Assembly (NCBI GenBank): GCA_031270925.1
Contig: JAISWY010000087.1
Coordinates: 1 to 16,145, forward strand
Reading direction: 5' to 3'
Source: Candidatus Symbiothrix sp.
GTDB taxonomy: Bacteria > Bacteroidota > Bacteroidia > Bacteroidales > Azobacteroidaceae
Length of the DNA stretch: 16,145 nt
The notes under the pieces are model-generated. The model worked only from the letters and a program-made list of their open reading frames with translations, was not told the DNA's origin and did not search any database. The translations under genes and the position numbers were made by a program. Position 1 is the stretch's first letter; the number at the start of each line of letters is the position of its first letter. This document shows, one piece after another, positions 1-7,765 of the stretch.

Positions 1-150
1 AACAGGGGGTAACTTTTTAAAAAACCGCTTTTTGAATCGCAACTGATTAAATATCAACAATATAAAAACAAAACCGAATTTTAGTCGGTTAATAGTGACT
101 TTTATTAATACTGGTGCAAATCTAAGGTTTTAACACGACGTATTCAGAGA
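1..150. other. AT-rich flank downstream of the truncated primase
   Basis: No convincing gene is seen here. On the minus strand the primase frame ends at 151. A neighbouring frame stays open for a few codons through the junction and stops near 120. After that comes AT-rich non-coding sequence with one terminator-like hairpin. The abrupt end of the primase suggests a recombination or insertion-sequence boundary close to 150-165, but no terminal inverted repeat or target duplication can be verified inside the window. Confidence 0.4.
60..90 (-). terminator. Rho-independent terminator-like hairpin
   Basis: Read on the minus strand, AACCGA (90-85) pairs with TCGGTT (77-72) around a 7-nt loop and is followed by a T-rich tract (TTGTTTTTAT). 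It lies about 60 nt past the primase stop, so it could end that transcript. The stem is only 6 bp, so this is a moderate call. Confidence 0.45.
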
Positions 151-744
151 CTACGCCGAGCGCGAGTAAAGCCCTTTCCTGTTTGCCGTGTAAAAATGCC
201 TGTCGTCTTTGCCTTTACTTTCTATGTTCCTGCCGTAAAAACTCACAATGTTGTTTTCCCTGTCCTTCAACGGAAAGACGATGCAGTTTTTCAGCCTGCT
301 GTAATGCGTTCCGTTGTTGTAACCCGCTTCTAATTTGGCGGTGTAAATATTTCGGCTCTCTGCGTAGGCTCTTGATTTACTGCTGCTGTAAAAGCTCTGC
401 TTTAATTTGGCAAAGATTTCTGTTAGGTTTTCGGGTTGTATGGTTGGCTTGGGTGCTGCTTGTTGTGTTACTGCTCCTATCAGGCTTTGGGCTTTCTTGA
501 TTGCTTCGTGTTTGGTGCAGCTTTCTTTGTCCTGGATAAACTGTATCGTGTCCATTGCCTTACCGTTCTTTGAGCAATTACCGCTAAAACAAAACACCGT
601 GTTCGTTTCGGCATACACCTGCATACTCGGATTTTTATCATCGTGGAAAGGACAGCATAGCATTTTGTTTTTATTGGGTCTGATGCCGTAATGCTCTAAT
701 ACGGTTAGAATACTTAGCTGCTGTTTTATCTCTGCTATTTCCAT
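151..744 (-). pseudogene. CHC2 zinc-finger DNA primase, truncated before TOPRIM
   Basis: This is a 197-residue N-terminal part of a mobile-element primase. DnaG-type primases make RNA primers; the zinc finger recognises template and the TOPRIM core is catalytic. Seen here: a CHC2 finger with C31-P-F-H34 and C52...C57, an NPS motif at 38-40, and a region at about 125-193 resembling the N-terminal part of the primase core (IVFPLKD, YGRN, ending KGLY). In relatives the TOPRIM segment follows at about this point, but the frame here runs into four unrelated codons and a stop. The catalytic acidic residues are therefore absent and the product is probably inactive. The ATG at 744 is supported by a good promoter about 45 nt upstream. 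Such primases are typical of conjugative transposons and plasmids of Bacteroidota. It is divergent from the XRE repressor gene. It could instead be a genuine short zinc-finger protein, but I think truncation is likelier. Confidence 0.75.
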
Positions 745-790
745 TGCCTGAAAAATATTTTTTACTTTTTACGATGTGTAACTTGTTTCG

Positions 791-822
791 CAAAACTATA
801 AACTATTTCTCATTTGAACAAA
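791..822 (-). promoter_or_regulatory. Bacteroidota-type promoter for the primase gene
   Basis: On the minus strand there is TTTG at 822-819, a 20-nt spacer, then TAGTTTTG at 798-791. This fits the Bacteroidota consensus TTTG-N19-21-TAnnTTTG. The predicted transcription start near 785 leaves a leader of about 40 nt before the ATG at 744. It is read from the sequence only. Confidence 0.6.
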
Positions 823-856
823 TAACACCTTACTTTTTTATGCAATAAAGTTCTCT

Positions 857-864
857 TATCTTTG
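857..864 (+). promoter_or_regulatory. -7 promoter box for the XRE gene
   Basis: TATCTTTG exactly matches TAnnTTTG and lies 26 nt before the ATG at 891. No clear TTTG element is seen at the expected -33 position, so the promoter may be weak or activator-dependent. It sits within about 35 nt of the divergent primase promoter, so a repressor bound here could control both genes. Confidence 0.5.
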
Positions 865-890
865 TTTTTTCATTGTAACAATGGTTGGAT

Positions 891-1238
891 ATGAGTAATA
901 CATTAAACATCGGAAGTAAAATAAGCACCCTTAGAAAGGAAAAAGGATGGTCGCAGGGCGACCTTGCCCAAAAGATTGATGCTTCACGTGAGATTATCGG
1001 GAAGTACGAACGCAATGAAAATTTACCGTCCATTGAAATGGTCGCCAAAATGGCTAAAGCTTTTGGCGTTACCGTTGATTTTCTGATTGGGGAAGGCGAA
1101 AACGCTTCTTACGATAAAGAAACGGTGGAACGTATCAACGACATACAAAAAATGGATGCAGACACCAAAAACGTCCTGTTCAACGTCATTGATACCTACA
1201 TCCAAAATTTTAAAACAAAAAAAGCTTTCGCTAAATAA
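891..1238 (+). CDS. XRE-family helix-turn-helix transcriptional regulator
   Basis: This is a 115-residue DNA-binding protein. Residues 9-63 form a Cro/C1-type HTH: KISTLRKEKGWSQ, then DLAQKI, ASREIIGKYERNENLPS, and a following LAKAF-like helix. The rest is a short helical tail rich in charged residues (DKETVERINDIQKMD), probably for dimerisation. I chose the ATG at 891, which begins MSNTLNIGSK. An upstream in-frame TTG at 885 is possible but less likely. Such regulators usually repress the lysogeny or transfer genes of mobile elements. The divergent promoter with the primase gene suggests autoregulation and control of that gene. It converges on the immunity gene through a shared hairpin terminator. 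No specific subfamily or ligand can be assigned. Confidence 0.9.
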   Translation: MSNTLNIGSKISTLRKEKGWSQGDLAQKIDASREIIGKYERNENLPSIEMVAKMAKAFGVTVDFLIGEGENASYDKETVERINDIQKMDADTKNVLFNVIDTYIQNFKTKKAFAK

Positions 1239-1269
1239 TCAAAGCCCCGAAAAAATCGGGGCTTTGATT
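1237..1269. terminator. Bidirectional hairpin terminator between convergent genes
   Basis: A perfect 14-bp stem, AATCAAAGCCCCGA (1237-1250) with its complement at 1256-1269, closes a 5-nt A loop. The stem has a GC-rich core and A/T-rich flanks, so it works in both directions. It overlaps the last bases of the XRE stop region and touches the end of the DUF4304 gene, serving both convergent transcripts. Confidence 0.85.
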
Positions 1270-1709
1270 TATACTAATTCTTCTTTGACTGCGGGTAGTA
1301 AAAATATTTTTTCCTGTTCTGCTAATTCTTTCAAACCTATACGCGAAAGAGCTTTGTTTGCAAAAGGAACTACAAATTCACTAAATAAGCTTTCTAATTT
1401 TTCTTTCCTTTTTTCATCATCCATTGAAGTGTCAAAGTCTAAAACATCCTTATAATCATTTGGCTGTCGGGTAAAAATATCCCCTGTATGCTTTTTTACT
1501 AAATCCTTACTTTTTACATACTTATTACCAAATATTCCCTGAACAAAGATTTTAATATTTAGTTCGTAATAATCCCCAAAGTTCGATTTCTGTAAGTCAA
1601 GCACGATAATACATTCAGAACTTTCTTTAAACCAACCGCCAAAAGCCTTTTCAAAATCATTTGCTTTTGCTACTGTGTCAAATATATTTTTAAACTCTTT
1701 ACTATCCAT
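1269..1709 (-). CDS. DUF4304-like protein, probable immunity protein of the RHS toxin
   Basis: This is a 146-residue cytosolic protein with no signal peptide or membrane segment. It begins MDSKEFKNIFDTVAK, continues with a GGWFKES stretch and the pattern LDLQKSNFGDYYELNIKIF at about 37-55, which matches the DUF4304 style (hydrophobic beta strand, QKS, then an Asn-Ile strand). The C-terminus is helical. Its start codon follows the toxin stop with one intervening base, so translation is probably coupled. Position and size are those expected for the cognate immunity protein of a polymorphic toxin, which would bind the nuclease tip and protect the producer. The gene is markedly AT-richer than the RHS body: one 60-nt sample was about 35% GC against about 47% in the core. 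Immunity function is inferred from context; the family match is from memory of the motif. Confidence 0.75.
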   Translation of the reverse strand: MDSKEFKNIFDTVAKANDFEKAFGGWFKESSECIIVLDLQKSNFGDYYELNIKIFVQGIFGNKYVKSKDLVKKHTGDIFTRQPNDYKDVLDFDTSMDDEKRKEKLESLFSEFVVPFANKALSRIGLKELAEQEKIFLLPAVKEELV

Positions 1710-1710
1710 A

Positions 1711-4700
1711 TTAATAGGTATCTAAAACAGTTTTCCAATTAATCCCTTTAAACTGTGGCATTGTCTGCAACTCCTGCATATACATATTAAGCTGTCTTTG
1801 TCCCTGTTGCATTGCTCTTGGGTTAAAGGGTTTCAACTCGTAAATAGTGCTGTTTTTAATATCAAGGAAATCAATACGTTTTCCACTCGGCAACCTAAAC
1901 TCTTTAATACCGTCTGCTCCAACTTTATACGATTTATGCATTTGCTGTCCGAGCTTCAGGTTAGACTTAGTAAACTGTGTTCCCGTCTTACCTACCGTAG
2001 TAGTTGTACTACCCGCCGCTCCCACCGGGAAAAGCGACAACCACGAAAAAACCCCCGCATTTTCAAATTCCGTCCTGTCTGCACCCCTGCCACCCAAATG
2101 CCGTGCATTCTCATATCCACCCAAAGCGCCTGTTCCATACACCCAGAACACATCAAGGAAGTTATAAACTATCCGACTCAATATGGCTTCATCCCTGAAT
2201 TGTTCCCATGCATTGGGTTGATATGGTAAAAAATGGTTGGGATACAATTCCTGCCGTGTTGGTTTACGTTCAATAGCTACTATATGGATTTCGCCTTCAT
2301 AAAAATAGGAAAAAGAAACTTTTTTCTCTCCAAAATTGAAACCGAAACCAATTGCGGAATCAGTACCGTTCCATCCGCTGCCTGCATAAAACGAATTTCC
2401 TTTCCTTGAATAGCCGATGTAGAAATCCGGCAGTTGGTTCCATTTCCCTATATTCGTTTGGTTGCCATTGGCTTTGTAGCCTTCGTAATACCATTTTCCG
2501 GCGAAAAATAAACCGGCTACGATATATTGCCAAAACTCTCCGTTCGGGTCGGAATATACCATGGGGTTATTCAAACCATAAGCATAACGATTAAACGACT
2601 GTGTATAATCCGGCTGTTGCACATAAGGGTCTATCGCAAGGAACCTCCCAAGCACAGGGTCATACAAACGCGCATTAAGATTAATCAACCCGAACTCCGG
2701 CAAATGTTCCTGACCCAAATATCCTCTGCGGGTTATCTCCGTTCCCGTTATTTTCGTCTGTTTCCCCCAAGCATCGTAATAATAACCCGTATGTATGGAT
2801 TTACCTGCGGTAAGGACGGCCCTGAGGCTGCCCAAATGGTCGGTGTGTACAGAATAAAAAGATCGAGCGCCGCTCTGCCTTATCGCGATTGCCGATATGC
2901 CTTCCGGCGTGCAAATATAGTCATATTCTTTGGTTGTTCCTGTATTTGTTTCGAATATTTTTTCGTAATCGCCGAGATAGATGATTTGCTGTTTTAAGGA
3001 ACCGTTTTCGTAGTAGCGGCTCATGCAGCGTTGTTTGTCGGCTCCGTAAGTGAACAGCATGTCTTTTTCCACACTGCCCGGCTGCGTAATCGAATTAACC
3101 CGGTTGTAGGAAGTATTTGTGATTTCCAGATTCGCCGGATTGTAGGAAGACACTTTGTTGCTTATGCCGGATAAAGCGTGATTATTGTTATCGTATTCGT
3201 AAGTCCCCACATCGAACTTGCTTTGGATATTGCCGTTGGCGAAGTAGCTTATTTGATTTACTGCGCCGTTGTTCAGGCGAACGGAATTCAGGCGGTCGAG
3301 GTTATCATAGCCGAACAGTTCGTTTCGGCCAAGATATGAATCGTTGCGCTGGGTAAGGTTGCCTGTCAGTGGATTGAACTGGTAGTTGATTTGATCGACT
3401 ACGGGGCCGTTGGTTGTAAGGAACAACTGGCTCAATTGATGATAGCCGTCGTAATTCATTGCCCGTTTCATGCCGTTGCTCAAGGTCGAGCGGGTAATTT
3501 GCCCCAGGGCATTGATGGAATCGGCCTGCCAGAGCAGAGCGTTATTGTCGGCATTGCGCAGGGCGGAAAGCATCCCGTTGGTGTATTGATAGCCGACTCG
3601 CAAGTCCGATGGCGTTTGCTTTTCTGTTACTTGCCCGTTGGAATTATAAGTGTAGGAAGTTGCGTAATTGCTGTTGGCAACGTTTTCCGTAACCGACGCC
3701 AGTTGACCTTTTGGGGTATAGGCGTGCGATTGGATGACGGTTGCTCCCTGCGTTATCGTTTGCAGTTGCCCGATTCCGTTGCCGGACGGAACGTATTGAT
3801 AAGTCAGCGTTCGTTCGGGAGAGGTTTCCTGAGTGATGCGCCCTGCGGCATCGTAAAGATAAGAGGTGGTTTGGTTGCGTGCGTTGGTTTGCGAGGTTAA
3901 TTGGCCGTAGGCGTTGTAACTGTACTTGATGGAATCGGTCAGGTTGGGGTCTTTCAGGGCGGATTGGAAGCCGCGGTTGTCGTATTTGATGTAAGTTGTT
4001 GTATTGTTGGATGTTATGCTTACGGGCTTGCCCAAACTGTTGTAGGAGTAAGTTACCGTGCCGCCTGCTGCATCGGTGGAAGTCTGCAATAAACCCGAAT
4101 TGTTGAGTGTTTGTGAAGTGGTTTTTCCGTCGGGCGTGGTAATGGATGTTGTCAAGCCGTTGTAATTATATGTTGTTGTGCGGCCGATATTGGTTTCCGT
4201 ATGCAAGCGACCGAAGTTGTCGTAGCCGTATTCGATATATTGGTTGCTTGCACTGCCATATCCCGGCAAGGATGTGCTGTATAAGCTTCCATCGTAATTG
4301 TATTCCTTTTCTGAAACAACTGTTCCGGAAAATCCTTGCGTTTCGGTTTTTACGTCCCGGCCGGAAGCATCGTACCAAACGGTGGTAGTTCCCGAAACGG
4401 GAGATATGTCTGTTGTCTTGTACAAGGCGTATGAAGCATATCCGGCGGATGTGTCCCAATTCAGGTTATGGGATATTTCCCCGAATGGGGTTGTTTCCCT
4501 TGTCATTCGCCCGAAGCCATCGTATCGGTAGGATGTAGTCAGTCCGTCGATACCGGTTTTGAGTGTGATTGCGCCGGTTCTGGAATTGAATTGCGCCGAT
4601 GAAACATTGCCCAAAGGGTCGGTTTGTGTGAGGGCGAAGCGGCCGGTTCCATCGAAAGCGCTTGTTGTTGTAACTGTGGGGCAACCGGCGGCTCTGTGTA

Positions 4701-7700
4701 TCATTGTCCACGGGTTGCCGATAGAATCGTAATCGCAATACATGATGGTGTCGCTTTTGGCGTGGTTCAGGAAATTGATTTGCCGTGTCAATCGCGCCTT
4801 GTGGTCGTAATCGAATTTCTTCGTTTCGGAAAAAGAAGTTCCAAAACCGGTTTTGGCGACGGTTTGCTGTGTGATACGGTTTTTATATGAACTGTTTTTG
4901 GCCGCCCATGTGTTGGTTGTGGTTGTAACCAGGTTTCCTTGGGTTTCGGTTATTTGATGAGGATTCCCGTAGTTGGATGATGTATAAAAATACTGCGTTT
5001 GCTTGGTCAGACCGGTCAGACAATCCTTGTCGGTTTGTTTGCTTAGGTAGGGGAATATCACTTTGGAAATGCCAGTTGTGTAATAACTGTTTTCAAAATT
5101 GCTGCGGGATATGGAATCGCCTGATACGGTTGTTACGGTTTGCTTGACGGGATAGACATTGTAATAGGTAGAGTCATAAGAGTATTGAGTGGTTACCCTG
5201 CGGTTTTGATCGGAGCAGGAAACCGTAACTTCTTTGAAGCCGAGGAAGCCCTTACCTTGCTTGTGAACACGGCCATCTTTATAACTATAATATGTCAAGT
5301 CATCTAAAATTCCTTTTTGTTCTCTTATCGAACCAACCACATACATTGGTTGTAGAAATTTGCCGACAGGGAAAGTATAGCTATCCGTTTCCTGCGGCCA
5401 TCCAAGGAAATTGCTGAGGGAATGATAGCTGAAAGTCGTTTTGTGGTTCAGACCGTTCACTATGGTTGAAATGCCGACATTGGTTGCAGGAGCGAAATAC
5501 TTGATATAGGATGAAGTCGGTTTTGTATAGCATAATTCAGGCATACCGTCGCCGGTAAAATCGGCAAATTGAAAATATTGCTTGATTTGCTTTTCCGAAA
5601 AAGTGATATTGCCGGTCGGGAATATTTGTGTACTGTCTTCATAAAAATGAAAGATTTCGCCATTATAGACTCCAATTTTAAACACAAAGTCCTTATTGGC
5701 GTTTTGCGAACACATGATTACATCGCTCTTGCCGTCGCGGTTAAAGTCAGCGGTAAACCATGGCGTTGTTAATTCGGGATTGTTTAATGTCTTTTTAATA
5801 AACGTAACACCGGTTGAAATCAGGATATAATATTCGTTGTTTCTTTTTACCAGAATATCACTGAGTTCATCTCCGTTAAAATCACCGAAAAGCAGGCGGT
5901 CGCTGTTTTTCAATAAATTGGAGGAATCAAGTTGCGAGAATGTATTATTGGCGGTTTTTTCATAAATCCGGCATCCGTTTTGATCCAAAACAAGTAAGTC
6001 GGATTTGGCGTTGCCGTTAAAATTCAGGACGAAGCGGTCGTTGGGATAATCTGCGAACGATGTGTCGGTAATGCCTCCCCAAGTTATACCGAAATCGCCT
6101 TCTACATAATTAGAGCCGCCATAATAGAAGAAATCCCTTTTCCCGTCGTAAGCCGGCCCGGTGCCTAATACTTCGTCTTTCCCATCCCCGTTGAAATCGC
6201 CTGTTACGTATCTATTGTCGCGATTGAAATATGATTCGGATGTGATATGCGCCGGATAACAGTTAGTAGTCAGCGGCGAAAAACTTTCTCCATTATAAAG
6301 CCAGACATCATATACTTGATAGCAACCTTGGCCGGGAGGGGCATTCTGAAGTTTACCCATGCGGACAACATCGGTATATCCATCGCCATTTATATCTCCA
6401 AATAAAAAGCCCAGAAAACCCTGATATAACGGGATTTTAGCTGTTTGTTGCTCAAAAATCAAACCGCCGGTCATGACTGATAATCCCGACAAATACAAAG
6501 TAGCCCAATCGCTTGTGGAATAAGATGATTTGTTTGGATATGAAAGAAAATCCATCTTGCCGTCTTGGTTGAAGTCGGCGTAAGGCGGATAAGGAATGTC
6601 CTTTTCAAATGAGACGAAACCGGCTATGGCTTCAGATGGGTATCTTCCATGCCATCCCCAATCCACCACGGTAGAATTATACCGGATACCGCCTTCCCCA
6701 TATTCTTCCACCTCCGTCAATTTGGAATAAAACCCGTCATAAAAGTAATTGAACTTGTATTCCCGCATCTTCGTATCGTAGGCGCTGCATTTAATCCGCT
6801 TCAGGATTACACTTTGCCTGATGTCTTTTCCCGCAATGTAGCCGGTTGTCGAATCGGTGCGAGTCTCGTAGAAAAACTCGACTTTGTTGTAGGGATTCAA
6901 ACCGGCGCCGCTATTGCCCGTATAGTCGATTTGCCTGATACGGAACTCGCCGTTGGAATCCTTGTTGTAGGTGTAGGTCATGTAATTGCCGTTGGCGTCG
7001 GTTGCTTTTTTGAGCAGCCAGGCATAAGCCGCGTTCCCGTCTTTGGGCTTAATGTACGAATCGTCGCTCGAACCGTATTCCATCGTCCATCCTTCCTTGT
7101 TCTTCACTTCGAAGCACAACTTGGAAGTGATGTACTTGCAGGTAATGGTCTGGTAGGTTTCGATTTCGGTATGATAGACCGACGAGGCTTCCAAGTTGTT
7201 GCCCGATACCTTCATCAGGCGTTGCCCGTCGAAAAGCAGATTGTCGGCGCCGGTCAGTTGGGGTGCGGCCGTTGCGCCGTCGTGGTAGAAGGTTTTGCCC
7301 GTGCGGGTAATAGCCGAAACGACATTCAAACTCCATCCGTAGCCGACCAAGCCGTTGCCGGACTGGCTGTTGTAAACGATGGAGATATTAGGCTGAACGC
7401 CGCCTGTTCCGGGCATGACCGTTATGGGAATCTGATACAACGCCGCTCCGGTGGGACTGACGGTTGCCGCTCCCGCTGTGGAGCCGACTTCGTATGATTC
7501 GTTCAGGCTTCGGGCGGGATTGGGGCGTTCCGACGCTGTCTGGTAAACCGTGTTGGTTATCAAATGCTCATCAAGGAAAGCATGGAAAGTTTTGTTGCCG
7601 GATGAACTGAACGAGAATCCGGGCAGCAACCTGATCCGGTCGCGGGCGACATAAGTCTTCGACGTCGTTTCCGGCTGCGAAAGGTCGATTGTCTTTTGCC

Positions 7701-7752
7701 CGGAAACAGCCATCGCAATGAAGAATATCGGGAGAAAAAGGAAGCGTTTCAT
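1711..7752 (-). CDS. SpvB/FG-GAP/RHS-repeat polymorphic toxin with PD-(D/E)xK nuclease-like tip
   Basis: This is a 2013-residue secreted toxin. Residues 1-18 are a Sec signal peptide (cleavage near AVSG|Q). At 85-260 there is a SpvB-like N-terminus (GTGGVQPNISIVYNSQSGNG, GYGWSL). At 391-740 there are seven FG-GAP/VCBS calcium-loop repeats of the type DFNGDG, about 60 residues apart, with the fourth degenerate. TcB-middle-like sequence surrounds 765-790, and YD repeats fill about 960-1590. The RHS core at 1630-1739 has HTDHLGSLRAV, YYYDAWGK, ARLYDPVLGRFLAIDP and NRYAYGLNNP. It ends in P1730-x4-D1735-P-N-G1738, the autocleavage-type motif. A variable linker leads to a tip at about 1921-2013 with RIDFLD (D1961) and E1972-L-K1974-P plus QGQRQLNMY, a restriction-endonuclease fold close to Tox-REase-9. 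The expected action is DNA cleavage in a target cell, with the RHS shell caging the tip. It lies 13 nt after the sorting-domain gene and 1 nt before the presumed immunity gene. It has no T9SS sorting domain of its own. Confidence 0.88.
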   Translation of the reverse strand: MKRFLFLPIFFIAMAVSGQKTIDLSQPETTSKTYVARDRIRLLPGFSFSSSGNKTFHAFLDEHLITNTVYQTASERPNPARSLNESYEVGSTAGAATVSPTGAALYQIPITVMPGTGGVQPNISIVYNSQSGNGLVGYGWSLNVVSAITRTGKTFYHDGATAAPQLTGADNLLFDGQRLMKVSGNNLEASSVYHTEIETYQTITCKYITSKLCFEVKNKEGWTMEYGSSDDSYIKPKDGNAAYAWLLKKATDANGNYMTYTYNKDSNGEFRIRQIDYTGNSGAGLNPYNKVEFFYETRTDSTTGYIAGKDIRQSVILKRIKCSAYDTKMREYKFNYFYDGFYSKLTEVEEYGEGGIRYNSTVVDWGWHGRYPSEAIAGFVSFEKDIPYPPYADFNQDGKMDFLSYPNKSSYSTSDWATLYLSGLSVMTGGLIFEQQTAKIPLYQGFLGFLFGDINGDGYTDVVRMGKLQNAPPGQGCYQVYDVWLYNGESFSPLTTNCYPAHITSESYFNRDNRYVTGDFNGDGKDEVLGTGPAYDGKRDFFYYGGSNYVEGDFGITWGGITDTSFADYPNDRFVLNFNGNAKSDLLVLDQNGCRIYEKTANNTFSQLDSSNLLKNSDRLLFGDFNGDELSDILVKRNNEYYILISTGVTFIKKTLNNPELTTPWFTADFNRDGKSDVIMCSQNANKDFVFKIGVYNGEIFHFYEDSTQIFPTGNITFSEKQIKQYFQFADFTGDGMPELCYTKPTSSYIKYFAPATNVGISTIVNGLNHKTTFSYHSLSNFLGWPQETDSYTFPVGKFLQPMYVVGSIREQKGILDDLTYYSYKDGRVHKQGKGFLGFKEVTVSCSDQNRRVTTQYSYDSTYYNVYPVKQTVTTVSGDSISRSNFENSYYTTGISKVIFPYLSKQTDKDCLTGLTKQTQYFYTSSNYGNPHQITETQGNLVTTTTNTWAAKNSSYKNRITQQTVAKTGFGTSFSETKKFDYDHKARLTRQINFLNHAKSDTIMYCDYDSIGNPWTMIHRAAGCPTVTTTSAFDGTGRFALTQTDPLGNVSSAQFNSRTGAITLKTGIDGLTTSYRYDGFGRMTRETTPFGEISHNLNWDTSAGYASYALYKTTDISPVSGTTTVWYDASGRDVKTETQGFSGTVVSEKEYNYDGSLYSTSLPGYGSASNQYIEYGYDNFGRLHTETNIGRTTTYNYNGLTTSITTPDGKTTSQTLNNSGLLQTSTDAAGGTVTYSYNSLGKPVSITSNNTTTYIKYDNRGFQSALKDPNLTDSIKYSYNAYGQLTSQTNARNQTTSYLYDAAGRITQETSPERTLTYQYVPSGNGIGQLQTITQGATVIQSHAYTPKGQLASVTENVANSNYATSYTYNSNGQVTEKQTPSDLRVGYQYTNGMLSALRNADNNALLWQADSINALGQITRSTLSNGMKRAMNYDGYHQLSQLFLTTNGPVVDQINYQFNPLTGNLTQRNDSYLGRNELFGYDNLDRLNSVRLNNGAVNQISYFANGNIQSKFDVGTYEYDNNNHALSGISNKVSSYNPANLEITNTSYNRVNSITQPGSVEKDMLFTYGADKQRCMSRYYENGSLKQQIIYLGDYEKIFETNTGTTKEYDYICTPEGISAIAIRQSGARSFYSVHTDHLGSLRAVLTAGKSIHTGYYYDAWGKQTKITGTEITRRGYLGQEHLPEFGLINLNARLYDPVLGRFLAIDPYVQQPDYTQSFNRYAYGLNNPMVYSDPNGEFWQYIVAGLFFAGKWYYEGYKANGNQTNIGKWNQLPDFYIGYSRKGNSFYAGSGWNGTDSAIGFGFNFGEKKVSFSYFYEGEIHIVAIERKPTRQELYPNHFLPYQPNAWEQFRDEAILSRIVYNFLDVFWVYGTGALGGYENARHLGGRGADRTEFENAGVFSWLSLFPVGAAGSTTTTVGKTGTQFTKSNLKLGQQMHKSYKVGADGIKEFRLPSGKRIDFLDIKNSTIYELKPFNPRAMQQGQRQLNMYMQELQTMPQFKGINWKTVLDTY
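1714..1992 (-). other. C-terminal toxin tip, restriction-endonuclease fold
   Basis: These bases encode roughly residues 1921-2013 of the RHS protein. The candidate catalytic set is D1961 in RIDFLD, E1972 and K1974 in YELKP, and Q1983-Q1987 in the following helix, in the order D-x(10)-E-x-K typical of PD-(D/E)xK nucleases. The hydrophilic tip follows a linker containing a TTTT run. I recall Tox-REase-9 (PF15650) as having the same LPSGKRIDF...ELKPxNPRA pattern; that assignment is from memory. Confidence 0.7.
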
Positions 7753-7765
7753 TTTTTTTTCGATT

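Noticed and set aside
117..124. TAGATTTG on the minus strand as a promoter
   Set aside because: It matches the -7 box, but no -33 element is visible and no gene start follows within the window; a terminator-like hairpin lies just downstream.
885..890. TTG start two codons upstream for the XRE regulator
   Set aside because: The ATG at 891 begins the conserved part and is the more usual start; the TTG adds only two residues.
1679..1686. TATATTTG on the minus strand as an immunity-gene promoter
   Set aside because: It lies inside the immunity coding region, downstream of the start codon, so it cannot drive that gene from its ATG.
5518..6582. FG-GAP region as evidence of an integrin-like adhesin gene
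   Set aside because: The repeats lie within the single RHS frame between the SpvB-like and YD regions, the usual place in TcB-type proteins, so no separate gene is supported.
6649..7497. 282-codon open frame on the plus strand
   Set aside because: It is antisense to the SpvB-like part of the RHS gene, has no recognisable domain, and is explained by the codon bias of the opposite strand.
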